Positions 6,174 to 13,100 of a DNA stretch of 23,437 bases are shown here, one piece after another (positions within the stretch are counted from its first letter, which is position 1; each line of letters opens with the position of its first letter). A program made the translations under genes and the position numbers. Origin of the DNA: a virus; the IMG/VR virus record IMGVR_UViG_3300032092_000266, positions 1 through 23,437 of that record; one strand, 5' to 3'. The notes beneath the pieces are model-generated. The model was not told the DNA's origin and ran no database searches. It worked only from the letters and a program-made list of their open reading frames with translations.

Positions 6174-6799
6174 AAGAATCAAATGTATATTTAGAAGACT
6201 GTATGATAGGCATGGCACGGTATCCAGACAAATACTTTGATTTGGCTATTGTTGACCCACCGTATGGGATAAACATTAATCATAACATGGGAAGGAGAAA
6301 AGGACATAAGCATAGTGGACATAAAAAAGTGAAATGGGATAACGAAACTCCAAATGATGGATATTTTGATGAATTATTTAGAGTTTCAAAAAATCAAATT
6401 ATTTGGGGTGGTAATTATTTTAAACTTCCACTTACTGGGGCTTGGTTGTTTTGGGATAAAATCATGCCATTTGATTTGTCTTTTTCAATGGGAGAGCTTG
6501 CTTGGATGTCAATCGGGAAAACAATTAGAAAGGTAGAATTAAGACATCATAGATTTATAAATAGTGATACAAAAAAAATACACCCTACGCAAAAACCAAT
6601 AGCCCTTTACAAATGGCTTTTGCATAACTACGCAAAGCAAGGAGATAAAATACTTGATACACATTTAGGTTCTGGAAGCAGTCGAATTGCAGCGTATGAT
6701 ATGGGTTTTGATTTTACGGCATTTGAATTGGATAAGGAATATTTTGAGGCACAGGAAAAAAGGTTTAATCAATTTAAATCACAACTTAAACTATTTTAA
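6170..6799 (+). CDS. Beta-class DNA N6-adenine/N4-cytosine methyltransferase
   Basis: 209-aa DNA methylase. The catalytic motif DPPYG is at residues 29-33 (LAIVDPPYGI), a variable target-recognition segment follows, then IHPTQKPIALYKWLLHNY and the SAM-binding LDTHLGSGSSRIAAYDMGF with FTAFELD at the C-terminus. Order catalytic - recognition - SAM site defines the beta class; DPPY favours adenine N6. It lacks a cognate restriction enzyme next to it, as is usual for phage orphan methylases that protect against host restriction or mark DNA for replication or packaging. It overlaps the initiator by ATGA. This is the second DNA methylase in the window. Confidence 0.93.
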   Translation: MKESNVYLEDCMIGMARYPDKYFDLAIVDPPYGININHNMGRRKGHKHSGHKKVKWDNETPNDGYFDELFRVSKNQIIWGGNYFKLPLTGAWLFWDKIMPFDLSFSMGELAWMSIGKTIRKVELRHHRFINSDTKKIHPTQKPIALYKWLLHNYAKQGDKILDTHLGSGSSRIAAYDMGFDFTAFELDKEYFEAQEKRFNQFKSQLKLF

Positions 6800-6804
6800 C
6801 AACC

Positions 6805-7035
6805 ATGAAACAAACACCCAAAGAAAAAGCCAAGGAACTATTTGACCACTACTATATTTTAATTCAAGAAATTGGAGGAGAATTAGGGCAGGAAATTCTT
6901 GTATCTATTTTGGCAAAGCATTGCGCTTTATTTGCAGCACGGGAAGTGTTGCAAGATAAATGGAACACAGAGGATTATGACCAATATCATTATTGGGAAG
7001 AAGTTCAACATGAAATAGAAAATTATGAAGAATAA
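6805..7035 (+). CDS. Small acidic protein of unknown function, 76 aa
   Basis: Not recognised. A 76-aa, mostly helical, acidic protein (C-terminus YDQYHYWEEVQHEIENYEE) starting 6 bases after the methyltransferase and overlapping the next gene by 11 bases. There is no signal peptide or membrane segment. Small acidic proteins in phage early arms are often host-takeover or DNA-mimic proteins, but nothing specific supports that here. Confidence 0.75.
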   Translation: MKQTPKEKAKELFDHYYILIQEIGGELGQEILVSILAKHCALFAAREVLQDKWNTEDYDQYHYWEEVQHEIENYEE

Positions 7036-7234
7036 ACAAAACCGCAATGCCTATATGCGTGAGTACATGAAGAAGTACCGCGCAACCATGAACGAATATA
7101 CTTACAAAAAGATCCGTGAACGCGAGAACCTACGCCTCCGCGCCAAGTACCATGCCATGAGCAGGGAGGAAAGGCAGAAGTACATAGAGTACCAAAGAAC
7201 CTATCACAAACTAAAACAATTTACTAATGAGTAA
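7025..7234 (+). CDS. Small highly basic protein of unknown function, 69 aa
   Basis: A 69-aa protein dominated by Arg, Lys and Tyr, with repeated (Y/M)MxxYxxxY-like spacing (AYMREYMKKYRATMNEYTYK), predicted all-helical. It could contact nucleic acid through its charge. It overlaps the acidic 76-aa gene upstream by 11 bases and the next gene by 8 bases; an acidic/basic neighbour pair might interact. GC content is higher than in the 3600-5270 block. The family is not recognised. Confidence 0.7.
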   Translation: MKNKQNRNAYMREYMKKYRATMNEYTYKKIRERENLRLRAKYHAMSREERQKYIEYQRTYHKLKQFTNE

Positions 7235-7955
7235 TTTAACACAGTACCAACCGCGCAACTCCGACGAGCAGGCAATTATCTCTGCCCGATCAAATCGCAT
7301 TGCGAACATGGAGCAAAAGGACGCGTACAAACAAACATTGAACGTAATTAGCTCCGTGTTTCCCATGTATGGCATTGATGGCGATTTAGCCTTTTATGCC
7401 AATATAGCCAAGGAGATAGTAAAGACCTTTGGACAAATAGCAGCCAATGAAATTGAGATAGCTTTTCGCCTCTTCTCCGCTGAAAGCCTGGAACTGGATG
7501 ATGATGTTAAATTCTACGGAAAAGCAAATATGCACACCATTGGCAAAATACTAAATGGGTACATGACTTACCGGAGGAAAATAATAGCAAGCCATGACAA
7601 CGAAGTAGCAGCACTTCGACACCAGAAGGACATGGAGGAACGCGGAAGAGTGGAGAGAGAGAAGTTGTACGCAGAATTCCCAAACATGATTAAAGACTTT
7701 ACCGGAAAGACATGGGAAGATGTGCCGCTTTACTGGTATGATATGTGCCTAAAGTTTGACATGATAACATACGAGGAAGGAGAAAAAAGAGCATTATGGG
7801 ATGAGGCACAGGCCATTGCACTCAAAGAGCCACCAGAATCATTAGACCTTATGACTATCCGCAGCCATGCAAAGAAAATAGAACATGGCAACATGAAAAG
7901 AGCAGTAGTGATTGCGCAGAAGTTGGCAGTGTGGAGGAAGGTGATAAAAAAATGA
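7227..7955 (+). CDS. Phage early protein of unknown function, 242 aa
   Basis: 242 residues, helical throughout. A domain at about 35-120 (VISSVFPMYGIDGDLAFYAN, then FGQIAANEIEIAFRLFSAESLELDDD, and NMHTIGKILNGYMTYRRK) is followed by a charged coiled-coil-like stretch (about 120-150, EVAALRHQKDMEERGRVERE) and a C-terminal basic helical part. Position after an initiator-like gene and a methylase suggests a replication accessory, such as a helicase loader, but no Walker motif or zinc site is visible, so that is only a guess. It overlaps the 69-aa gene by 8 bases. It is the last gene before a new promoter. Confidence 0.8.
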   Translation: MSNLTQYQPRNSDEQAIISARSNRIANMEQKDAYKQTLNVISSVFPMYGIDGDLAFYANIAKEIVKTFGQIAANEIEIAFRLFSAESLELDDDVKFYGKANMHTIGKILNGYMTYRRKIIASHDNEVAALRHQKDMEERGRVEREKLYAEFPNMIKDFTGKTWEDVPLYWYDMCLKFDMITYEEGEKRALWDEAQAIALKEPPESLDLMTIRSHAKKIEHGNMKRAVVIAQKLAVWRKVIKK

Positions 7956-7984
7956 AAATAATTTACATTTATTTTTAATTGTGC

Positions 7985-8015
7985 TTGTATATTATAAATA
8001 TACTTTGTATATTTG
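7985..8015 (+). promoter_or_regulatory. Promoter with -33 TTG and -7 TATATTTG, copy 1 of a repeat
   Basis: TATATTTG (8008-8015) fits the -7 consensus, with TTG (7985-7987) 20 bp upstream. The 23 bases 7993-8015 recur exactly at 11540-11562. Just past the predicted start a 5-bp inverted repeat, ATCGT (8019-8023) and ACGAT (8033-8037), could form a 5'-end hairpin or an operator. Confidence 0.65.
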
Positions 8016-8061
8016 ATAATCGTAAGAAACAAACGATAATTCACCTTAAAAAACAAAGATT

Positions 8062-8280
8062 ATGACAACTTTAGAAATTAATTTAGAAAGAAACGAAAAA
8101 AATGTATTCTGGACGGCTAATGATAATGCTGGTTGGTATGCAATTTCAAGAGATGGAATTAATATGATAACTTTTTATGAGGGCAAATATACTTTTTCAA
8201 TAAAAAAAGATGTAATAAGATTTTACACTGAAAAAGGTTTTGCGAAAAGAGTTACACAACTCCTAAATAGAGGATACTAA
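8062..8280 (+). CDS. Small protein of unknown function, 72 aa
   Basis: 72 aa, not recognised. It has a beta-rich pattern (VFWTANDNAGWYAISRDGIN, then MITFYEGKYTFSIKK) and ends in a basic helix (FAKRVTQLLNRGY). The gene forms its own small unit: the promoter lies at 7985-8015 and a hairpin terminator at 8293-8320. Its individual control suggests higher or earlier expression than its neighbours. Confidence 0.75.
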   Translation: MTTLEINLERNEKNVFWTANDNAGWYAISRDGINMITFYEGKYTFSIKKDVIRFYTEKGFAKRVTQLLNRGY

Positions 8281-8292
8281 AAATAAATTTAC

Positions 8293-8319
8293 AGGGCAGT
8301 CCCTCAGCTGCCCTATTTT
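8293..8319 (+). terminator. Hairpin terminator or attenuator
   Basis: AGGGCAG (8293-8299) pairs with CTGCCCT (8308-8314), 8-base loop, followed by ATTTTA. The next gene starts 26 bases after the stem with no TAnnTTTG box between. Confidence 0.65.
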
Positions 8320-8340
8320 ATCACCTTAATAAAAACAAAC

Positions 8341-8604
8341 ATGAACGACATTAGTAAAAGATTTGCATCCTACCTCATGGATGACTATCACATTAAAGGA
8401 ACAACAGAAGAAGATGTTGACAAAGCCATTAACAAAATCTTCCGCTATGAATTACTTGACGATGCCCAGCAAGTGTTATTTAACGAAATTATGACAGAAG
8501 CACTTGATGTGCCTTGGATAGCGGAGCAGCTCACCGATGTGTGGGATAGATATGAACAAGAGATTTTAGACTGCAAAAAAGAAGATTATTATGAAAATCG
8601 TTAA
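8341..8604 (+). CDS. Small acidic helical protein of unknown function, 87 aa
   Basis: 87 aa, acidic and helical (SKRFASYLMDDYHIKGTTEE, AINKIFRYELLDDAQQVLF, VWDRYEQEILDCKKEDYYE). The family is not recognised. It follows the hairpin at 8293-8314 and overlaps the next gene by 14 bases, so it is translated together with it. No signal peptide or membrane segment. Confidence 0.75.
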   Translation: MNDISKRFASYLMDDYHIKGTTEEDVDKAINKIFRYELLDDAQQVLFNEIMTEALDVPWIAEQLTDVWDRYEQEILDCKKEDYYENR

Positions 8605-8995
8605 AGGTGTAGTTAAGTATGGTGCAGGTGCGCCAAGGGAAGGACAGTATGGGCCTTCAATAAATATCCTCGTAACCCTGGAGGATCAAAGCCAAGTCAG
8701 AGTGTACGGAAAGCCTGGCGATGTTATTGAGAGATATAAGTCTGGGCAGAACATACAACTGATAGACGACAAAGGCAAATACAAGGTAGTTGAAGATGAG
8801 CAGCAAACAATGCCAGTACAAACAGAGCAAAGCGAAAAGCCAGACTTGGCAGCAATGGTTTTTGAAATGTCTGCCATTTACTCACAGGCATACATAGACA
8901 TCTATAACAAGATAAGTGAGGCTGGAGTGCCGCATGAAAGTGCAACGGCAGCTACAAGCACTATCTTTATACAGGTATTTCAGAAATTGAGGTGA
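8591..8995 (+). CDS. OB-like small protein of unknown function, 134 aa
   Basis: 134 aa. The first 65 residues are beta-rich (MKIVKGVVKYGAGAPREGQY, INILVTLEDQSQVRVYGKPGDVIERYKSGQNIQLID) with a strand pattern resembling an OB fold, followed by a Gln/Glu-rich linker and a helical C-terminal region (MSAIYSQAYIDIYNKISEAGVPHESATAATSTIF is one continuous helical part by composition). This could be a nucleic-acid-binding accessory protein; that is inference. The gene overlaps its upstream neighbour by 14 bases and is followed by a hairpin at 9008-9029. Confidence 0.75.
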   Translation: MKIVKGVVKYGAGAPREGQYGPSINILVTLEDQSQVRVYGKPGDVIERYKSGQNIQLIDDKGKYKVVEDEQQTMPVQTEQSEKPDLAAMVFEMSAIYSQAYIDIYNKISEAGVPHESATAATSTIFIQVFQKLR

Positions 8996-9007
8996 ATGAC
9001 TACATAC

Positions 9008-9033
9008 GAGGCAGTAACTGCGCTGCCTCTTTT
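9008..9033 (+). terminator. Hairpin terminator or attenuator
   Basis: GAGGCAG (9008-9014) pairs with CTGCCTC (9023-9029), 8-base loop TAACTGCG, followed by TTTT. The next start codon is 28 bases after the stem and no promoter box lies between. Geometry equals that of the hairpin at 8293. Confidence 0.7.
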
Positions 9034-9057
9034 ATAAAAACTTAAAAACAAAACAAA

Positions 9058-9294
9058 ATGGCTTTAGATAGAAAAACATCATGCAGAGTGTCATTTTATG
9101 ACCATGAACAAGAACAGATACAAAGCTGGGCAATAACTGGCAGTGCAAGATTAGCTTTGTTAATTAACACTATTTCACACGAAAAAAATAAAATAGAAAC
9201 ATATAAAGATGAATTTCAATCATCATTAGATTACCTTATTCATGATTTAAAGAAATTTTTGGAAACACCATACACAACAGAAGACAATGCTTAA
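9058..9294 (+). CDS. Small helical protein of unknown function, 78 aa
   Basis: 78 aa, acidic, with a central helical part (ARLALLINTISHEKNKIETY) and a C-terminal helix (SLDYLIHDLKKFLE). It directly precedes and overlaps (8 bases) the RecB-like exonuclease. In phage recombination cassettes a small protein beside the exonuclease may be an inhibitor or cofactor, but no motif supports a particular role here. Confidence 0.75.
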   Translation: MALDRKTSCRVSFYDHEQEQIQSWAITGSARLALLINTISHEKNKIETYKDEFQSSLDYLIHDLKKFLETPYTTEDNA

Positions 9295-10183
9295 ACTACC
9301 ACGACCACATCTTTCTATCTCTCAGATAAATTTATGGGAATCCGATCCCTCTGCCTACATGAAAAGGTATTTCCTAAACATTCCCGATGAACCTTCCTTA
9401 ATGATGGAATTTGGCAAGCAGTTTGCCAGTGACATTGAGGATTACGTCAAGGGTGAGCAAAGAGATTTTAACTTTCCACCTAACTTTTTAGAAGACATTT
9501 ACCTATATCCTCATGTAGAATATAAACTGGAACATGATTTTGGAGAGTTTAAATTTCTTGGCTACATTGACAATGCCTCTGAAAACTTTGGAATTATCCG
9601 CGACTTTAAAACAGGCACTGCTGCTTGGACACAAGATAGATTAGAAAATAGCCTTCAAATGATGGCATATAGTTTAATACTATTTAAGCAGCAAACAATA
9701 ATACCTACTTGTTTTATTGATTATTACAAGACAAGAATAAAAGGCAAAAGCATGGAGTGGACAGATGTGCATGAAACATATCAGCACACCTTTACTATGC
9801 AAGACTTGGCAAAGACAGAGATAAGAATAAGAAAAGCAGCGGAGGAAATAGCGGAAGCCTATGAGCTGCATTGTGATCGGCAAATATATTTTTTAACAGA
9901 AACATATACTGATTTAGATATTTTTATTAAACAAGCAACATATCAAAGAGATATTATTAGAAAAAAAATAGAAGATAAGTTGCAAAATAGTAGATATACT
10001 AAAAAATTTAACGATAAGATATTAAGTTATAGCACTTATCAGAAAAAGTCATATACCCATAGCCCGGAACTACAAGAAAGAGAGGAGCAACTGGCAGCAC
10101 AGAAGAAGCAGGAAATACTTTATGGAGTAGCTACGGAAGAAACAAAGACAATTACATTGCTAACGGTAAAAGATGCAAAGTGA
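9287..10183 (+). CDS. RecB/Cas4-like PD-(D/E)XK exonuclease
   Basis: 298 aa. The fold markers of the PDDEXK_1/RecB family are present in order: N-terminal LSISQINLWESDPSAYMKRY (equivalent of the family's S-x-S-x-CP-x-Y start), EFGKQFASDIEDYV (motif I region, here without the usual His), FLGYIDN with the metal-binding Asp (near 92), IIRDFKTG with the D-x-K pair (near 104-109), and ENSLQMMAYSLIL with the QxxxY element. It should degrade DNA ends to give single strands for recombination together with SSB, acting as a phage exonuclease. There are no cysteines for a Cas4-type iron-sulfur cluster. It overlaps the 78-aa gene by 8 bases and the next gene by GTGA. Confidence 0.85.
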   Translation: MLKLPRPHLSISQINLWESDPSAYMKRYFLNIPDEPSLMMEFGKQFASDIEDYVKGEQRDFNFPPNFLEDIYLYPHVEYKLEHDFGEFKFLGYIDNASENFGIIRDFKTGTAAWTQDRLENSLQMMAYSLILFKQQTIIPTCFIDYYKTRIKGKSMEWTDVHETYQHTFTMQDLAKTEIRIRKAAEEIAEAYELHCDRQIYFLTETYTDLDIFIKQATYQRDIIRKKIEDKLQNSRYTKKFNDKILSYSTYQKKSYTHSPELQEREEQLAAQKKQEILYGVATEETKTITLLTVKDAK

Positions 10184-10590
10184 AAGAGTATAATGCTCAA
10201 ATGATTGAGATTAAAGCCTTTTGTGATGAGGTAAACGCATGGATAAGTACAGCGCCAAGTGCTGAACACCTTGAGGAATGCGACGATTACCTCCGGCAGT
10301 TATCTGCCTACTATTCACGCTACACTGTTATCTCTGGCATGAATGAAAGCATTTACTCACAACTACTAATGATGTGCATCCGAGACATGGCAGAGGAGGA
10401 GTATAAAAGAATAAAGCACTCCTCTACCTTGACAGATTACTATGTAAAAGGAAAATATCCAAAAGCCACTGCCATCTTTGAGCAATGCCGATCCGTAAAG
10501 CAGCTATTATTAATCACCAGCGATAATTATCGCACACTACTAAGTAGCTTTAGGCAAGAAAGAATATTAGTAGGTCACATGACTACATAA
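10180..10590 (+). CDS. Helical protein of unknown function, 136 aa
   Basis: 136 aa starting with GTG overlapping the exonuclease stop (GTGA); an in-frame ATG eight codons in (10201) is the alternative start. It is all-helical, with LEECDDYLRQLSAYYSRYTV in the middle and a basic C-terminal half (FEQCRSVKQLLLITSDNYRTL). The family is not recognised. Coupling to the exonuclease suggests a partner role in recombination; a single-strand annealing protein would normally be larger, so I do not call it that. Confidence 0.7.
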   Translation: MKEYNAQMIEIKAFCDEVNAWISTAPSAEHLEECDDYLRQLSAYYSRYTVISGMNESIYSQLLMMCIRDMAEEEYKRIKHSSTLTDYYVKGKYPKATAIFEQCRSVKQLLLITSDNYRTLLSSFRQERILVGHMTT

Positions 10591-10623
10591 TAACTATAAA
10601 ATGAAACATAAAAGACAAATAAA

Positions 10624-11157
10624 ATGATTTTAACGGACAAGACCATTATTGACGAAATAGCAGCTGGCAATATTGTCATTGAGCCATTGATAGACGCAAA
10701 CATTGGTACAAATAGTGTTGATTTAACACTAAGCAATACTTTGCTAATGTACACCGATCACGTTCTTGACACCAGGAAGAAGAACCCGTATGTGCCTTTT
10801 ATTATTCCCGAAGAAGGAATGATTTTACAGCCAAATATTCTTTACCTTGCGTCAACTGTTGAATATACCGAAACCTTGAGACACGTTCCAATTATTCAAG
10901 GCAAATCATCATTGGGCAGACTTGGTTTATTTGTTCACATAACCGCAGGTTTTGGAGATGTAAATTTTAAAGGCCATTGGACTTTGGAGCTTGCTTGCAT
11001 TCAACCAGTAAAGATATACCCTGGCATGAAGATAGCGCAAATCTGCTATCACGACATTAGCGAAATGCCATACACCGACTATGCCAGCAAGGCAGATGCA
11101 AAGTATAAAGACCAGGGCAAAGATCCTGTCGCAAGTAAAAACTATTTAAACAGATAA
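10624..11157 (+). CDS. dcd: dCTP deaminase / dUTPase-family enzyme
   Basis: 177 aa, normal length for this family. It carries the trimeric dUTPase/Dcd core: NIGTNSVDLTLSN (28-39), the GKSSLGRLGLFVHITAGFGD block (93-112) with the Ser and Arg that contact triphosphate, and HWTLEL (118-123) whose E122 corresponds to the catalytic Glu of dCTP deaminase. It converts dCTP to dUTP (some members go on to dUMP), feeding thymidylate synthesis during phage replication. It starts 33 bases after the previous gene and is followed at once by a small membrane-protein gene. A plain dUTPase is less likely because the dUTPase Asp motif is replaced by the Dcd-type sequence. Confidence 0.9.
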   Translation: MILTDKTIIDEIAAGNIVIEPLIDANIGTNSVDLTLSNTLLMYTDHVLDTRKKNPYVPFIIPEEGMILQPNILYLASTVEYTETLRHVPIIQGKSSLGRLGLFVHITAGFGDVNFKGHWTLELACIQPVKIYPGMKIAQICYHDISEMPYTDYASKADAKYKDQGKDPVASKNYLNR

Positions 11158-11159
11158 TT

Positions 11160-11288
11160 ATGCTAACAGAACAAGAAAAAAAGAAATTAGGCAAAGAAAT
11201 TGCGCTTATAATTGTATCCATTGGAGGTATTATAACGCTATCTTATGCCGTGTATTTTATTGTTGACACTTTAAAAAAATGGTACTAA
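11160..11288 (+). CDS. 42-aa single-pass membrane protein
   Basis: A 42-codon frame starts 2 bases after the dcd stop. The protein has a charged start (MLTEQEKKKLGKE), one hydrophobic helix of about 21 residues (IALIIVSIGGIITLSYAVYF) and a basic end (DTLKKWY). Its stop overlaps the next ATG by one base (TAATG), the junction seen repeatedly in this phage. It is too short to match to a family; single-pass small proteins in phage early arms are sometimes superinfection-exclusion or membrane-targeting proteins. Confidence 0.65.
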   Translation: MLTEQEKKKLGKEIALIIVSIGGIITLSYAVYFIVDTLKKWY

Positions 11289-11476
11289 TGGAAGCTAAAA
11301 CAAATCGCTTTATAATAAAGTACAGGGAAGGCATTGTTAGTGTAGCTGCTAAAGATGTAGCGGAGGCAATCGAAAAATTTAAAGAATTACGCATTGAAAC
11401 GTGCGCAAAAGAATTAACTATTGTACCAGAGGATGAAATGTATAAACGCAGAGAAGAAATTTTCCGAAAGGAGTGA
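11288..11476 (+). CDS. Small protein of unknown function, 62 aa
   Basis: 62 aa beginning MEAKTNRFIIKYREGIVSVA. I chose the ATG at 11288 because it overlaps the stop of the 42-aa gene (TAATG); the ATG three codons earlier (11279) lies inside that gene. The fold looks beta-beta-alpha-beta (FIIKYREGIVSVAAKDVAEA, then helix, then AKELTIVPED), then a charged C-terminal helix, similar in outline to small DUF-type phage proteins of unknown use. Last gene before the terminator at 11493. Confidence 0.75.
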   Translation: MEAKTNRFIIKYREGIVSVAAKDVAEAIEKFKELRIETCAKELTIVPEDEMYKRREEIFRKE

Positions 11477-11492
11477 TTAGTATTTTATTTAT

Positions 11493-11526
11493 AGTGGGAA
11501 GTATTTTATTTCCCACTTTTTTTTTA
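11493..11526 (+). terminator. Rho-independent terminator
   Basis: AGTGGGAA (11493-11500) pairs with TTCCCACT (11510-11517), 9-base loop, followed by a T run of about nine. It closes the unit that contains the exonuclease and dcd genes. Confidence 0.85.
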
Positions 11527-11539
11527 TTTTATTATAATA

Positions 11540-11562
11540 TATAAATATACTTTGTATATTTG
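11540..11562 (+). promoter_or_regulatory. Promoter, copy 2 of the repeated -7 region
   Basis: The 23 bases are identical to 7993-8015 and include the -7 box TATATTTG (11555-11562). No clear -33 TTG lies 20 bp upstream, unlike copy 1. It sits between a strong terminator and the membrane-protein gene, so it starts a new unit. Confidence 0.65.
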
Positions 11563-11591
11563 CTATCATTAATTATTAAAACATCACAAAC

Positions 11592-12491
11592 ATGAAAAAG
11601 AATTTTAACAATCAGAACTTTGAATGGTTATTTCAGGATATTACATCCTCAATGCCAAAGATTATTTTTACAGGTATAATTTTAACATACCTTATTACCG
11701 CAGCTCTTAACGTTTATTTCCTTCCACTTCCCCTGCTCCTTTCTATTCCTGCATCGCTTATGCTCCAGTTTGGCCGATTTGCCGTTGTTTTTATTGATTT
11801 TTTAAACCCATCCGACAAGCGCAGTAAATATCCTCCGCGTGTTGCTGCCATTGCTACGGTGATAGCATTGTTAGAATTGTGGTTTAGTATTCAAGGGCAA
11901 ACAACTGGCGCAGAGTTTTGGGCTATGTTTTTCTTCATTGGTGCCATTATCTGCTTTGGATATGTTTTAGAAATACAGTTTATTGAAAAAGGAATAGAGG
12001 CATACGGCATAGGAGTTAAAGAGCCAAGGACAAGAAGGAAAGTAGTAAGAGAGGTAACTAAAACAAACATTAGCAGCACGCAGCCGATTAAGTTTACAAT
12101 GGCTGTTTGTTTTATACTAACAGTTGCCTACTTACCAGCACAGAATAATCATTTCTTTGCCTATAATACTATGAGCCTTGAAAAGATAGATAAGGGCTTA
12201 TTAGAAAGAAGGTATTACAGTGAGGCTAATGAATCTTACACTATTGATACTATCACCTATGATTTACTATCTGGCATTAATTTGTGGGATGGATATTCAA
12301 GGACTACTTATGATAATACCATGTTCATGACCTACGGCACGCAAAACTTTGAATATTTTCCATTAGCAGGTATATGGAAGTATAATAATAAATACTATGA
12401 CTATATAGGATTGCTCAAATTTGTGAGCAAATATGTCAAACGTAACTTTTTAAATAAAAAAATAAATTATGGCAAAATTCGTAGGCATTGA
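11592..12491 (+). CDS. Multi-pass membrane protein of unknown function
   Basis: 299 aa with about five hydrophobic segments: roughly 22-42, 45-70, 83-101, 107-130 and 166-183, followed by a soluble C-terminal domain of about 115 residues (from NNHFFAYNTMSLEKIDKGLL). A basic loop (RTRRKVVREVTK) lies between segments 4 and 5. The family is not recognised. The opening residues (MKKNFNNQNFEW) resemble those of the glucosaminidase at 2096 (MKNNQFEW), also just ahead of a membrane segment. It is placed behind its own promoter and upstream of the resolvase, which it overlaps by 23 bases. Phage multi-pass early proteins may act in exclusion or host-envelope changes; no specific function is supported. 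Confidence 0.8.
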   Translation: MKKNFNNQNFEWLFQDITSSMPKIIFTGIILTYLITAALNVYFLPLPLLLSIPASLMLQFGRFAVVFIDFLNPSDKRSKYPPRVAAIATVIALLELWFSIQGQTTGAEFWAMFFFIGAIICFGYVLEIQFIEKGIEAYGIGVKEPRTRRKVVREVTKTNISSTQPIKFTMAVCFILTVAYLPAQNNHFFAYNTMSLEKIDKGLLERRYYSEANESYTIDTITYDLLSGINLWDGYSRTTYDNTMFMTYGTQNFEYFPLAGIWKYNNKYYDYIGLLKFVSKYVKRNFLNKKINYGKIRRH

Positions 12492-12927
12492 CCCATCTAT
12501 GAGGCTTAACGGATTTGCCGTTTGTATCATTGATGAACAAAAAGTTTATTTTGGAAAGTACAAAAAACTTGCTGACTGGGCAAAAGACGCTTTGACCTGG
12601 GCAACAGATATAAAAGTAGTAGTCGAAGATTCTTCTTTGCAAAATATTACTTTTAGAAAATATGTCGATGGCAGGGCAAGAACAAAGATCAGCCGCAATG
12701 TCGGCATGAATCAAGGTGCGAGTAGATTCACTATTGATTGGTTAGAATTGTACGGACATACTGTAAAAGGAATATCACCACAGGATAAAGGCAGCAAATG
12801 GACAGTAGATTATGCAATGTCTGTAATTAAAGGAATGAAACTCGAAGTAACAGGAAACAAAAAATTATCACAAGATGAAATTGACGCTTTTCAATTAGCG
12901 TTAATATCAAAAGCATTTTTCAAATGA
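12469..12927 (+). CDS. RuvC-like Holliday junction resolvase
   Basis: 152 aa with the RNase H-like RuvC layout: first Asp in VGIDPSMRLNG (D8), Glu in VVVEDSS (E53), the NVGMNQGASR helix (about 77-86) similar to the RuvC substrate loop, and the C-terminal acidic pair in SQDEIDAFQLAL (D136, D139). It should cut four-way junctions produced during replication and recombination so that DNA can be packaged. Length is close to poxviral/phage RuvC-like enzymes. It overlaps the membrane protein gene by 23 bases and the following small gene by ATGA. Confidence 0.85.
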   Translation: MAKFVGIDPSMRLNGFAVCIIDEQKVYFGKYKKLADWAKDALTWATDIKVVVEDSSLQNITFRKYVDGRARTKISRNVGMNQGASRFTIDWLELYGHTVKGISPQDKGSKWTVDYAMSVIKGMKLEVTGNKKLSQDEIDAFQLALISKAFFK

Positions 12928-13100
12928 TACAGGAAAAAGTTATAAGAAAACGTCTTAATAATCTTGAAAAGATTTATATAGCTGAATCGCTAAAAGATAA
13001 AAATAGGCAAGATAAATGGTTCATGGGCATTATTGAACATCGAATTAAACAAGAGAAAACTAAACTTTCACTTTTAAAAATAGGAACACATGGCTGCTAA
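12924..13100 (+). CDS. 58-aa basic protein of unknown function
   Basis: A 58-codon frame whose ATG overlaps the resolvase stop (ATGA) and whose end overlaps the next gene by 11 bases. The protein is lysine/arginine-rich and helical (MIQEKVIRKRLNNLEKIYIA, then KWFMGIIEHRIKQEK). It is too short to assign. The double overlap and lack of any other content in the interval make it a likely real gene. Confidence 0.65.
   Translation: MIQEKVIRKRLNNLEKIYIAESLKDKNRQDKWFMGIIEHRIKQEKTKLSLLKIGTHGC

Noticed and set aside
4766-6799. Classical type II restriction-modification system
   Set aside because: Two methyltransferases and a nuclease-like protein are close together, but an initiator-like gene separates the second methylase and the nuclease shows only generic PD-(D/E)XK markers; a restriction system is possible but not supported enough to annotate as such.
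11279-11281. Upstream ATG for the 62-aa gene
   Set aside because: It lies inside the 42-aa membrane protein gene; the ATG at 11288 makes the TAATG overlap that recurs in this genome.
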